NCBI GenBank assembly: GCA_937927845.1
Contig: CALFXE010000251.1
Span: forward strand, 1-57,390
Length of the DNA: 57,390 nucleotides
Reading direction: 5' to 3'
From: an uncultured Paludibacter sp.
GTDB lineage: Bacteria; Bacteroidota; Bacteroidia; Bacteroidales; Paludibacteraceae
The translations under genes and the position numbers were made by a program. Within the stretch, counting starts at the first letter, position 1. Each line of letters opens with the position of its first letter. Positions 1 to 8,080 of the stretch are shown here, piece by piece. The notes below the pieces were generated by a model. It saw nothing but the letters and a program-made list of their open reading frames with translations. It was not told the DNA's origin and ran no database searches.

Positions 1-170
1 ACAATCCTCACATCCTATAAAAACCATATAACAATTTACTCTCTATTAATCAGCATATTACAAAGTCTCCAATGTTATATAACATAAACCGCAATGTTAT
101 ATAACATTCCGTTAACCTAATTATACAAAAAAAGTTTGGAGCTTTGCAAGTGGAAAATAATTCCATAAAT
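1..170 (+). promoter_or_regulatory. Island promoter block, copy 1 (before the MACPF gene)
   Basis: First of four related blocks (others near 5602, 7790 and 22791). It holds two tandem palindromes, 71-86 (AATGTTATATAACATA) and 93-108 (AATGTTATATAACATT, perfect), whose starts are 22 bp apart, about two helical turns. The -7-like box GAGCTTTG (139-146) deviates by one base from TAnnTTTG, and the -33 region reads GTTAAC instead of TTTG. A weak core promoter directly below a double operator suggests activator dependence (inference). The block starts at the window edge and probably extends upstream. It shares its downstream tail (GTGGAAAATAATTCCATAA) with copy 4. Confidence 0.7.
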
Positions 171-438
171 ATTTAACAGAATAACGATAACAATTAAATT
201 ATGAAGCATGTCTGGATGTTGGCAGTAAGCCAAAAATAAGAAAGGAGGTAATGAGATAGCAACAACTATCAAAAATAAAAAAATTGAGTATGTTTACAAA
301 CAACTCAACCTTATGCGGGAGAAAAGAGGATAAGCACATAACTCTCGATAGCTGAAAAGAATGTTTGGCAAAGTGCTTAAAAGTAGTTTATAACTGAATA
401 CATTATAAAAACAAGATGTATTCAAAAATCAATAGCAA
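150..438 (+). other. Long 5' leader of the MACPF gene
   Basis: About 290 bases separate the presumed transcription start from the first convincing start codon. It contains a 12-codon open frame at 201-239 (MKHVWMLAVSQK), then a strong Shine-Dalgarno-like AAGGAGG (242-248) directly before a two-codon frame ATG-AGA-TAG at 251-259. Strong Shine-Dalgarno sequences are uncommon in Bacteroidota, so this pair may be a translated leader. A short hairpin (TTGAGT/ACTCAA around 285-305) follows. No RNA family was recognised; a regulatory role is speculative. Confidence 0.3.
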
Positions 439-630
439 ATGAGAAAATTAGAATTTTTATTAATTTTACTTTTAGGTTTAATTACAATGGTTAGTTGTAA
501 TGATAATACTATAGAACAAAACAATTTATCAACAGATCAAAGTAAAAAAAACACAATACGTAAAATTTTAGAGGGGATAATAAATATGATGTTCTTGGGT
601 TTGGATGTGATGTTACGGGTGAATACTTAG
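439..630 (+). CDS. Lipoprotein signal peptide fragment, 5' part of a frameshifted MACPF gene
   Basis: This 63-residue frame starts with a typical lipoprotein signal (MRKLEFLLILLLGLITMVSC, lipobox ending at Cys20) followed by a polar linker, and then runs out of frame. The neighbouring frame, open from about 564, reads NFRGDNKYDVLGFGCDVTGE and continues straight into the MACPF protein at 636. Adding one A to the A tract at 562-565 would give ...RKNFRGDNKYDVLG and join the two parts. I therefore read this as the 5' end of a single gene spanning 439-1892, broken by a 1-base deletion or a sequencing error, and not as an independent small protein. Confidence 0.6.
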   Translation: MRKLEFLLILLLGLITMVSCNDNTIEQNNLSTDQSKKNTIRKILEGIINMMFLGLDVMLRVNT

Positions 631-635
631 ACCAA

Positions 636-1892
636 ATGAAACAAGCTTACCCCGTTTTAGATGCAAATTCCCTTAAAGCTGCAAATTATATTGTTGAAGA
701 CAATAACGTTCATACAAAAGTAGTCATTAATGGAGGAACTAACTTAAAAACACTCTCTACAAAATTATCAGCAAAAATTGCGAATACTGTATCTATTCCA
801 ATATCTGAGGGAGCAGTTTTTACAGGAGGTTTCAACTCTGAATTCATTGGGAATAATACAATCACAACAAAGTATTCATATGCCTATGCTGATGTAAATT
901 GTTATTATTATCATTGTGCAATTAAACCCTTTATTGATATTTCAGTTTTACGAAATCATTTATCACCTGAGTTTGAAAATGATTTACTTATTTTAACGAG
1001 TAGTCAGATAGTATCTAAATATGGAACACATGTATACACAGATATATATACTGGTGGTAAATTGCACTGTAAATATAAATCATGTATCACAGAAGAAAAT
1101 AATGAACAAACTGTTTCTTATGGTGCAAATGCAGGTATAAAAGATTTATGCAATCTTTCTGCTAGTACAAATTACACTAAAAGTTCAACTGCTAAGTTTC
1201 AACAGGAAAGTTTGGAATGTACTGTGGTCGGAGGAGAAAATAGAGCACCATTTACGTGGACTCCAGGATCTGGTGTAACATTTAACATTGATAGTTGGAG
1301 TCAAACTGTTAAAGAGTCAACACCTCATGGATTACAATTAATTGACATTGCCGACAGATCATTAGTTGCGATTTACGAGTTTGTCAATGATCCTGTGAAA
1401 AAAGCCGAATTAAAGAATGCTGTTGATAACTATATTTTAAGTAAAAGACTAAGTCTTATACAAGTTGTACCTTTGTATAGATATTGTCATAAAAATACAA
1501 AAAATCATCATTACACAATAGATATACGGGAACTTGGTTTTAATAATAGCAATTGGATATACGAAGGAATTGCTGCTTTTGTGAGTGAAACACAACAGGC
1601 TAATATGGCTCCGTTATATAGGTTTTATAAAAAAATTAAAATATTCTTGGGTCCAACATATTATGATCATTATTTTACAAGAGATTATGATTCGGGAATA
1701 AATCATGGATTTACCTTTGAAAAGATTATATATTATGTGTATCCTACACAAGTTGCCGGGACAGTCCCTTTGAGACAATACTATAACTCATCCAGATATG
1801 ATCATTTCTATTGCACGAATCCATCTTCTGAAAACCTCTCCGGGTATAATTATAACGGTGATTGTTGTTATGTTTATCCTGGTACCAGATAA
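636..1892 (+). pseudogene. MACPF-domain pore-forming protein with DUF5648 tail (BSAP-like), 5' frameshift
   Basis: The protein carries the membrane attack complex/perforin signature: Y129-G-T-H132 followed by G140-G141 (YGTHVYTDIYTGG). The in-frame sequence upstream of the listed start (from about 564, GDNKYDVLGFGCDVTGEYLDQ) is the usual beginning of the domain, so the real gene starts at 439 with a lipoprotein signal. Residues about 277-418 form a DUF5648-type tail with repeated PLYRY...HHYT and PLYRF...DHYF elements, probably a binding module. Secreted MACPF lipoproteins in Bacteroidales include the BSAP toxins that kill related strains, so an antagonistic role is plausible by family and by its promoter, which it shares with the RHS operon. 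As sequenced the signal peptide is out of frame. The target is unknown. Confidence 0.75.
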
Positions 1893-1914
1893 ATGATATT
1901 AATATTTAACATAG

Positions 1915-1939
1915 TGGTGAGATTCACACGAACTCACCA
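1915..1939 (+). terminator. Hairpin after the MACPF gene
   Basis: Perfect 7-bp arms TGGTGAG and CTCACCA around an 11-base loop lie 23 bases after the MACPF stop. The following sequence is A-rich with no run of T, so an intrinsic terminator is only weakly supported. Confidence 0.35.
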
Positions 1940-2001
1940 TTAAAATCAATCCAAACTGCAACAATTAAAGCTAAACACTAATTTTCAACAATTTAAAGCA
2001 G

Positions 2002-2009
2002 TATCTTTG
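2002..2009 (+). promoter_or_regulatory. Predicted -7 box of the first TonB receptor gene
   Basis: TATCTTTG matches the Bacteroidota consensus TAnnTTTG exactly and lies 42 bases before the start codon at 2051. No clear -33 TTG is present. The island palindrome is absent, so the receptor/DUF4249 pair appears to be outside the island regulon. Confidence 0.55.
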
Positions 2010-2050
2010 CAACTTTTAATAACAACATTTCATTACACCCTATTTGCCAA

Positions 2051-4510
2051 ATGAACAAATTGCATTTTATCATAACTCTATTTATTTTCAGCACCGGTTT
2101 TAGCTTTGCTCAAAGTTACACAGTCAGTGGGTATGTTACTATCGATAAGAGTGGAGAAACTCTTATCAACGCTTCGGTTTTTGAAACAAAATCGGGTAAT
2201 GGAACAGTAAGTAACTCTTACGGATTTTATTCAATCACCTTACCAAAAGGCGAAGTAGATTTAAGATATTCCCATGTCGGATTAGCTACACAAAATCATA
2301 ACTTTGACTTAACAAAGGATACTGTAATTAACGTAAAACTAATAGAAAGAACAGAACTCGATGAAGTGTTGGTAATTGGAACTCAAAAGGGTTTGGACGT
2401 AAAAAGCTCTCAGATGAGTGCCATCAATATACCTGTAACTCAAATAAAGAATATCCCCGGTCTTTTGGGTGAAACGGATGTAATTAAAGCATTACAATTG
2501 ATGCCCGGAGTACAAGCAGGAGTGGATGGTTCAGCAGGAATGTATGTCCGTGGAGGTGGACCTGATGAAAATCTGTTATTGTTGGATGGTGTGCCTGTTT
2601 ATAATGTGAATCACCTGTTTGGTTTTTTCTCCGTTTTTAATGCGGATGCGATTAAAGACCTAACACTGTACAAAGGTAGTTTCCCTGCACGCTTTGGAGG
2701 TAGATTATCGTCTATTGTAGATATCCGAATGAAAGATGGAGATAATCAAGGTCTACACGGTAATATATCGGTTGGACTTATTTCCTCTAAATTTAATCTT
2801 GAAGGTCCGTTATTCGGTAACAAAACCACTTTCAATATTTCTGCACGTAGAACTTATGCCGATTTGCTGCTGAAACCATTTATTTCAAAAATCTTATCAG
2901 ACAGAAATGGAGGTGGTGATGCTGATTTTGGCTATTATTTTTATGATTTGAATACTAAAATCACGCACACCTTCTCAGATAAAGATAAAATTTATGTAAG
3001 TTTTTATGCCGGTGATGATGTCATTTATACTGATTTACAACAATACTCATATTCAGATACTGAAAGCACTTCAACCGGGCGGTTAAATATGGGTTGGAAC
3101 TGGGGTAATTTGGTTGGCGCATTTCGTTGGAATCACATCCTGAACAACAAACTTTTTATGAACACAACTGCATCATATACGCGTTATCGCTTCGATTTAG
3201 GGATGGGCACCAAAAATACGACAAAATTCGTGAACCCCGATTCTATTGTGAGTCAAAACAGTAACGTGGTTTATAAATCAGGAATTGAAGATTTTACTTT
3301 CAAAGCAGATTTTGATTGGTCTCCTCACCCCAATCATACTATCAAGTTTGGAGCGAACCTAATACTGCATTCATTCCAACCAAGTGTTACCGTTTTGACG
3401 GATAAAACAATACAAAACACCACTACTTTGCTTTCAGATACAACTATTGGTGATGCACGGTTTTACAGTCAGGAAGCATCCGCTTATTTTGAAGACGATA
3501 TTCGTTTGGGTTCGTTTGTTCAACTGAATGCCGGACTGCATTTCTCGGAGTTCTTAGTGCAAAAGAAAGTCTATGCCTCTCTACCTCAACCACGAATAGG
3601 ACTTCGAGTGTTACTCAGCGACAATATTTCATTTAAAGCCGGCTATGCAAGTATGAACCAGTATATTCACTTGTTATCCAGCAGCAATGTAAGTTTACCA
3701 AACGATTTATGGGTGCCTGTTACGAAACGGATTCCACCCATGGAAGCAAACCAATATTCTGCCGGACTCTTTTATAATTTTAAAAATATCATCAACTTCT
3801 CGGTTGAAAGTTATTATAAGTCGATGAATAATTTGATTGAGTATAAAGACGGTGCCGGCTTTATGGGTTCATCTACAGGATGGGAAGATAAGGTAAATAT
3901 CGGCAGAGGCTGGGCTTATGGAGTCGAATTTTTGGCTCAAAAAACTGTAGGTAAAACCACAGGTTGGGTTGGTTATACCTGGTCGAAATCAGAAAGATTA
4001 TTTGACAGACCGGGACAAGAAATTAATGATGGCTTGCCTTTTCCGTCAAAATATGACCGCAGGCACGATATAAGTCTTGTGCTTGCCCATAAGTTTAGCA
4101 ACAAGTTTGACATAGCAGCAACTTGGGTTTACAGCTCGGGAAATTATGGTACCTTAGCATTGCAAACTTATACAGGAACGCCTATAAATCATACTGATGC
4201 AGATGAATATCTTGATGCAAACATAAGTATTCAAACCATTCCTTATATTACTTCACGAAACAATTACAAGTACGAACCCTATCACCGACTTGATCTAAGT
4301 GCCAGCTTTCATAAACAGAAGAAACATGGTATTCGCACATGGAACATCGGCGTGTATAATGCTTATAATCAATTTAATCCATTCATAACTTTCGTTAAGG
4401 AGAAATATACTTTTGACCTGCAAAGTCAACAACACACGACTGTACGTTCTTTGAGGCAGATTTCTATTTTACCGATTATTCCTTCTGTTAGTTATTCGTA
4501 TAAATTTTAA
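2051..4510 (+). CDS. TonB-dependent outer-membrane receptor with carboxypeptidase-like N-terminal domain
   Basis: The 819-residue protein has a signal peptide (MNKLHFIITLFIFSTGFSFA), a carboxypeptidase-regulatory-like beta-sandwich at about 22-105 (VSGYVTIDKSGETLINASV, SHVGL), a plug at about 110-235 (VIKALQLMPGV, VRGGG, LLLDGVPVYN, FPARFGG) and a long beta-barrel ending in aromatic-rich strands (SYSYKF). This is a SusC-like import receptor energised by TonB/ExbBD. The next gene starts 5 bases later and encodes a DUF4249 lipoprotein, so they form an operon and probably a surface complex. The substrate cannot be inferred. A second, diverged pair lies at 24568-27872. Confidence 0.9.
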   Translation: MNKLHFIITLFIFSTGFSFAQSYTVSGYVTIDKSGETLINASVFETKSGNGTVSNSYGFYSITLPKGEVDLRYSHVGLATQNHNFDLTKDTVINVKLIERTELDEVLVIGTQKGLDVKSSQMSAINIPVTQIKNIPGLLGETDVIKALQLMPGVQAGVDGSAGMYVRGGGPDENLLLLDGVPVYNVNHLFGFFSVFNADAIKDLTLYKGSFPARFGGRLSSIVDIRMKDGDNQGLHGNISVGLISSKFNLEGPLFGNKTTFNISARRTYADLLLKPFISKILSDRNGGGDADFGYYFYDLNTKITHTFSDKDKIYVSFYAGDDVIYTDLQQYSYSDTESTSTGRLNMGWNWGNLVGAFRWNHILNNKLFMNTTASYTRYRFDLGMGTKNTTKFVNPDSIVSQNSNVVYKSGIEDFTFKADFDWSPHPNHTIKFGANLILHSFQPSVTVLTDKTIQNTTTLLSDTTIGDARFYSQEASAYFEDDIRLGSFVQLNAGLHFSEFLVQKKVYASLPQPRIGLRVLLSDNISFKAGYASMNQYIHLLSSSNVSLPNDLWVPVTKRIPPMEANQYSAGLFYNFKNIINFSVESYYKSMNNLIEYKDGAGFMGSSTGWEDKVNIGRGWAYGVEFLAQKTVGKTTGWVGYTWSKSERLFDRPGQEINDGLPFPSKYDRRHDISLVLAHKFSNKFDIAATWVYSSGNYGTLALQTYTGTPINHTDADEYLDANISIQTIPYITSRNNYKYEPYHRLDLSASFHKQKKHGIRTWNIGVYNAYNQFNPFITFVKEKYTFDLQSQQHTTVRSLRQISILPIIPSVSYSYKF

Positions 4511-4515
4511 TCACT

Positions 4516-5535
4516 ATGAATATAAAAGCATTTTTCATCATTTTAGCAGTTGGTTTTATTTCAATTTCCTGCGAAAAAGACGTAGAATTTAAAGGGGAAA
4601 TAACAAATCCTTTGGTAGTGGTAAATAGTTTCGTAACTCCCGATTCAACCATTACTGCCTATATTTCCATGAGTCGTTTCTTTTTGAATGATACTGCCGA
4701 CTTTAGAAATGTCAACAAAGCTGAAGTCAATTTATGGGTTAATGGGACGTTGAAAGAAAAACTAACTTTTGACAGTGTAGGAATATACACAAGCACCTAT
4801 AAACCCGAAATGTCTGACTCTCTAAAATTGACAGTGGATGTTCCGCAAATGAAGCAGGTAAGTGCTACAACCAACTTCACAAATGCTCCTATTGTTTTAT
4901 CAGTTGACACTCAAAAAGTCATAATCAACAAAGAAGTTCTTTGGTATTCATCAGGCGATACATTAGTTGTTAAAGATCACTATAAAGTAAATTACAAATT
5001 GAAGTTTCAAGATAACGGCGATCAAAAAAATTATTACAGGTTAATTGTTCGGGAAGTCAGTTTTAAAGGCGTATGGAATGAAGATACACATAAAGTCGAC
5101 ACTATGGCAAGTCACACAACACCCCACTATCCTGATTTTGACTTTACCGATGTAGTCTCTGGCAATACAACCGACCCCTTAGCTGACAGTGGCACAAGTC
5201 CTGTAGCTATTTTATTATCGGATGCTAACAACAGGTATCATGTGTTTTCGGATGATATTTTTAATGGCAAAACTTATACACTGCAATTTAGCACAAACAT
5301 TACAAAATATATTAAAGACATCCACTACGGGTCTTTAGAGAACATTAAACACGAAATCTATATTAGCCTTCAAAGTATAAGTGAAGATTACTATTTATAT
5401 CTACAAACACGCAGTGCCAGCTATGCAACCAATTTGTTCTCCGAACCTGTAAAAGTTCATAATAACATCAATGGTGGAATTGGCATTTTAGGTAGCTATA
5501 CAACAAGTAATATTGTCAAAATTAATTTAGATTAG
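4516..5535 (+). CDS. DUF4249 lipoprotein, partner of the upstream TonB receptor
   Basis: The 339-residue protein begins with a lipoprotein signal (FISISC, Cys19) and the usual DUF4249 opening (PLVVVNSFVTPDSTITAYISMSR), followed by beta-rich sequence with an Ig-like first half. DUF4249 genes are commonly found beside TonB receptors in Bacteroidota, where their products are thought to sit on the outer membrane as accessory lipoproteins; their biochemical function is not established. Only 5 bases separate it from the receptor gene. The stop codon is followed within 30 bases by a perfect palindrome (5566-5603). Confidence 0.85.
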   Translation: MNIKAFFIILAVGFISISCEKDVEFKGEITNPLVVVNSFVTPDSTITAYISMSRFFLNDTADFRNVNKAEVNLWVNGTLKEKLTFDSVGIYTSTYKPEMSDSLKLTVDVPQMKQVSATTNFTNAPIVLSVDTQKVIINKEVLWYSSGDTLVVKDHYKVNYKLKFQDNGDQKNYYRLIVREVSFKGVWNEDTHKVDTMASHTTPHYPDFDFTDVVSGNTTDPLADSGTSPVAILLSDANNRYHVFSDDIFNGKTYTLQFSTNITKYIKDIHYGSLENIKHEIYISLQSISEDYYLYLQTRSASYATNLFSEPVKVHNNINGGIGILGSYTTSNIVKINLD

Positions 5536-5565
5536 AGTTCTTCAAATGTTAACAGAAATACTAAT

Positions 5566-5603
5566 GTTATATTGCCGTTGGCTAAAGCCAACGGCAATAT
5601 AAC
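5566..5603. repeat. Perfect 18-bp inverted repeat (REP-like or terminator)
   Basis: Two perfect 18-base arms (GTTATATTGCCGTTGGCT and its complement) flank a 2-base AA spacer. The position just after the DUF4249 gene suits a transcript end, but no T run follows. The GC-rich core GCCGTTGGCT/AGCCAACGGC looks like an extragenic palindromic element of the type scattered in Bacteroidota genomes. It sits inside the upstream part of promoter block copy 2. Confidence 0.6.
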
Positions 5604-5811
5604 AACCCCCACATCCTGCATAAGCCATATATTAAATTACTCACTATTAATCAGCACATTACAAAGCCTCCAATGTTAAATAACGTAACCCCAATGTTAT
5701 ATAACATTCCGTTAACCTAATTATACAAAAAAAGTTGATAGCTTTGCAGAGGAAAATTGGAGAAAGTGAATGGATATAAAAACAATAGTAATTATATAGC
5801 AACCAACAGAT
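5602..5811 (+). promoter_or_regulatory. Island promoter block, copy 2 (before the small lipoprotein)
   Basis: Tandem palindromes lie at 5672-5687 (AATGTTAAATAACGTA, imperfect) and 5693-5708 (AATGTTATATAACATT, perfect), starts 21 bp apart. The -7 box is TAGCTTTG (5739-5746), a perfect TAnnTTTG, and its start lies 38.5 bases from the centre of the downstream palindrome, exactly as in copy 1. An AATGTTAACAG motif at 5545 precedes the block. Its leader (GGAGAAAGTGAATGG to CAACCAACAGATATGAAA) matches copy 3, so copies 2 and 3 form one subtype and copies 1 and 4 another. Confidence 0.7.
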
Positions 5812-6240
5812 ATGAAAGTAGCAAGCATGAAAGCAATTATTTTAACATTATTATGTTCACTATTCCTCTTAATAAGCTGTGATAATAATATAGTGACTAC
5901 TGAAGGAATTAGCTTCATTAATGAAACGGACTATGAAGTTCAAGTTTCGTTTATTTATGACTCTGGCAAACAAGACTCATTATTGATGGCTAAACAAGGT
6001 TTTTATTATGGTTTTAATCTTTTTTCTTATGATTATAATAAGAAAGTAATAATGGACAGTACAGTTTTATTAGATCAAATTAAAAAACTTAAAATTTTTC
6101 GAGTTACAGATAGCGACACAATTTATGTTAATCCTATTCATTACAATAAATTTAAGCATTGGACTGAATATATAACTGTTGATATGAGGGATAGAACAAA
6201 TTATTATGTTTTGTCTGTAACTCTTGGCATGCTTGAATAG
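5812..6240 (+). CDS. Small lipoprotein of unknown function in the island regulon
   Basis: The 142-residue product has a lipoprotein signal (ILTLLCSLFLLISC) and a mature part rich in beta-strand residues (EVQVSFIYDSG, YITVDMRDRTNYYVLSVTLG) with no motif I recognise. The start is taken at 5812 because the preceding leader (CAACCAACAGATATG) matches that of promoter copy 3. ATG at 5827 is an equally good signal-peptide start. It stands alone between promoter block 2 and a strong hairpin. Sharing the MACPF and RHS promoter suggests an accessory or immunity role, but nothing in the sequence proves it. Confidence 0.65.
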   Translation: MKVASMKAIILTLLCSLFLLISCDNNIVTTEGISFINETDYEVQVSFIYDSGKQDSLLMAKQGFYYGFNLFSYDYNKKVIMDSTVLLDQIKKLKIFRVTDSDTIYVNPIHYNKFKHWTEYITVDMRDRTNYYVLSVTLGMLE

Positions 6241-6248
6241 TAGAAAAT

Positions 6249-6293
6249 GCACGTTTGGTAATATTAGTTATGTAAAATGATTACCAAACGTGC
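6249..6293 (+). terminator. Strong hairpin after the small lipoprotein gene
   Basis: Perfect 14-bp arms (GCACGTTTGGTAAT and its complement) around a 17-base loop begin 9 bases after the stop codon. The downstream TAATTTAAAGTTT tract is moderately T-rich. An intrinsic terminator is likely. Confidence 0.6.
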
Positions 6294-6388
6294 TAATTTA
6301 AAGTTTCGTGCCCACATAAAGTTTTGAGAAATGTTATTTTGAAATTTATTTATTATCAATGACTTATCGTTAATTAATTTATTTACAC

Positions 6389-6693
6389 ATGAAAAAAGAA
6401 TTATTTTTATTGTTTTTCGTTATTTCAACGTTCACTATATCATCTCAAGAGAGGTCAAAGTTCAGTTACGAATCAGGGGTTGGGATAGCATGGGAACCAA
6501 TAATAGGATTGCCTTGTGCCAGTATCCACAATACACTGAATCTCCAATCCAATTCACAATGTTGATTATCTGGAACATTTGGGAGTGAATGCACTTATAA
6601 AATACAGATATCAAATTTCAGATAGATGGTCAGGTAATATTACTTTAACTACGCATATTATGGTGCTTCGGCAAAACTAAAATACAAATCATA
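6389..6693 (+). pseudogene. Decayed outer-membrane beta-barrel gene
   Basis: ATG at 6389 opens a signal peptide (MKKELFLLFFVISTFTISSQ) and barrel-like text (FSYESGVGIAWEP) that stops at 6563-6565. Coding-like sequence resumes in another frame (HLGVNALIKYRYQISDRW, SGNITLTTHI) and again in a third (YGASAKLKYKS). The alternating frames indicate a short outer-membrane protein gene broken by at least two indels. Family and former function are not identifiable. Confidence 0.5.
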
Positions 6694-6715
6694 AAGAAGC
6701 AGTATTTATAACTCA

Positions 6716-6757
6716 CAAAGAAGTTATCTCGAAAATCATTTTGAGATAACTTCTTTG
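6716..6757 (+). terminator. Perfect 15-bp hairpin
   Basis: Arms CAAAGAAGTTATCTC and GAGATAACTTCTTTG enclose a 12-base loop and are followed by TTAATC. It sits after the decayed barrel gene and probably was its terminator. Confidence 0.55.
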
Positions 6758-6772
6758 TTAATCAATTGTAAC

Positions 6773-6928
6773 ATGAAAAATATCTTATTAAGATACGATT
6801 GTGATGAATGGTTTGTAGAAAATATGAAAGTCACAACAAACTCATTAGGATTCTTTTACGGATTTGGGATATTCCTTGATTTTGAAAGATGTTCAATAAA
6901 AGCAGCTAAACGCAAAAATGCTAAGTAA
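6773..6928 (+). CDS. Short hypothetical protein, possibly a barrel-gene remnant
   Basis: A 51-codon frame begins MKNILLRYDCDEWF and contains NSLGFFYGFGIFLDF, which resembles an outer-membrane strand, then ends in a basic tail. It has no signal peptide and ends 23 bases before the 3' end of the convergent response regulator gene. It may be a fragment of the decayed locus upstream. No function is claimed. Confidence 0.25.
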   Translation: MKNILLRYDCDEWFVENMKVTTNSLGFFYGFGIFLDFERCSIKAAKRKNAK

Positions 6929-6951
6929 CTTTTAAAAACAACATTACATAT

Positions 6952-7665
6952 TTATTTACATTCACTAATCCCCTCTGTTTTAAGAATTATACCTTTTCCT
7001 TTTATTGTAACAATTTGAATAGAAGGATCGTATGCAAGATGTTTACGTAGTTTGGCAATGAACACATCTAAGCTGCGAGAATGAAAAAAATCGGCACTTT
7101 CCCATAAATCGATAAGGATTTTTTCACGTGCAACTATCGTATTTTTATTTTCGTACAGCATTTTAAGGATATCAGCTTCTCGTGTGGTCAATTTCTGTTT
7201 CTGCATACGTAATTCCAACGTTTCTTCTCTGAAATTAAACTTATAATTTCCGATATAAAGAAAATCGTACGCATCGGCTACATCTTTGTTATATTTACTA
7301 CTCATACGTTTCAGAATAGCCTGAATATGTGCATGAAGTTCTTCTGCAACAAACGGTTTTTTGATGTAATCGTCCACTCCAAGTTCGTATCCTTTCAGCA
7401 CATCTTTAGGCATAGTTCTACCTGACGCCATGATGATAACAACAGATTTATCTTTTATTCGTACCTGCCTTACCAACTCATAACCATCCATTTCAGGCAT
7501 TTCAATATCCGTAACTAACACATCAGGTTGAAACCGGTCGAACAGTTCTAATCCTTCTTTGCCGTTGTGAGCTACCTCTACATCATAGATATCTAATAAC
7601 TCCAACCCACCCTGTGTGGTATAAGCACAAGTTTTATCATCTTCTATAAAAAGAATTTTTATCAT
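6952..7665 (-). CDS. OmpR/PhoB-family response regulator (orphan)
   Basis: The 237-residue protein has a receiver domain (residues 1-120) with the acidic pocket E8-D9-D10, phospho-acceptor D53 (VTDIEMPEMDG), the switch Ser of MASG and the conserved Lys of YIKKPF, followed by a winged-helix DNA-binding domain (about 140-233: LTTREADILKMLYE, SRSLDVFIAKLRKHL, IVTIKGKGIIL). No histidine kinase lies beside it. It sits between promoter blocks 2 and 3 and is the only obvious transcription factor in the left island, which makes it a candidate regulator of the tandem palindromes. OmpR-type proteins usually prefer direct repeats, so this link is only a hypothesis. Confidence 0.9.
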   Translation of the reverse strand: MIKILFIEDDKTCAYTTQGGLELLDIYDVEVAHNGKEGLELFDRFQPDVLVTDIEMPEMDGYELVRQVRIKDKSVVIIMASGRTMPKDVLKGYELGVDDYIKKPFVAEELHAHIQAILKRMSSKYNKDVADAYDFLYIGNYKFNFREETLELRMQKQKLTTREADILKMLYENKNTIVAREKILIDLWESADFFHSRSLDVFIAKLRKHLAYDPSIQIVTIKGKGIILKTEGISECK

Positions 7666-7715
7666 TTTAGTTGTATGTTAAAATTATGTTATTAGCTGAT
7701 ATGTTTCATTTGGTG

Positions 7716-7723
7716 CAAAGATA
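7716..7723 (-). promoter_or_regulatory. Predicted -7 box of the response regulator gene
   Basis: On the minus strand this reads TATCTTTG, a perfect TAnnTTTG, 50 bases before the start codon at 7665. No clear -33 element was found. Fragments resembling the island palindrome (TTATGTTATATTTTAAC near 7740, AATGTTAAC at 7761) lie upstream and could allow crosstalk with promoter block 3. Confidence 0.5.
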
Positions 7724-7789
7724 TGGCTTTTCCCTGATTGTTATGTTATATTTTAACGCGAATGTTAACAGAAATATGTATCTACGTTA

Positions 7790-7999
7790 ACAATCCTCAC
7801 ATCCTATAAAAACCATATAACAATTTACTCTCTATTAATCAGCACATTACAAAGCCTCCAATGTTATATAACGTAAACCGCAATGTTATATAACATTCCG
7901 TTAACCTAATTATACAGAAAAAGTTTGGAGCTTTGCAGAGGAAAGTTGGAGAAAGTGAATGGAGATAAAATAATAGTAATTATAAAACAACCAACAGAT
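7790..7999 (+). promoter_or_regulatory. Island promoter block, copy 3 (before the RHS operon)
   Basis: Palindromes lie at 7860-7875 (AATGTTATATAACGTA) and 7882-7897 (AATGTTATATAACATT), starts 22 bp apart. The -7-like box is GAGCTTTG, with the same spacing as in copies 1 and 2. The first 150 bases are nearly identical to copy 1, while the downstream leader matches copy 2, so the copy is mosaic. An AATGTTAACAG motif precedes it at 7761. It is the only promoter visible before the roughly 8-kb run of same-strand RHS genes. Confidence 0.7.
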
Positions 8000-8080
8000 A
8001 TGAAATTAATTACGAAATCAAATCATCTGATTGAAAAACGGTTGTTATCTTACCATAAGATGAACGACAAGGATAATATT

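Noticed and set aside
7925..7999. Longer start for the T9SS-tailed protein at 7925
   Set aside because: The first codons overlap the -7 region of promoter block 3, so they cannot be in the transcript.
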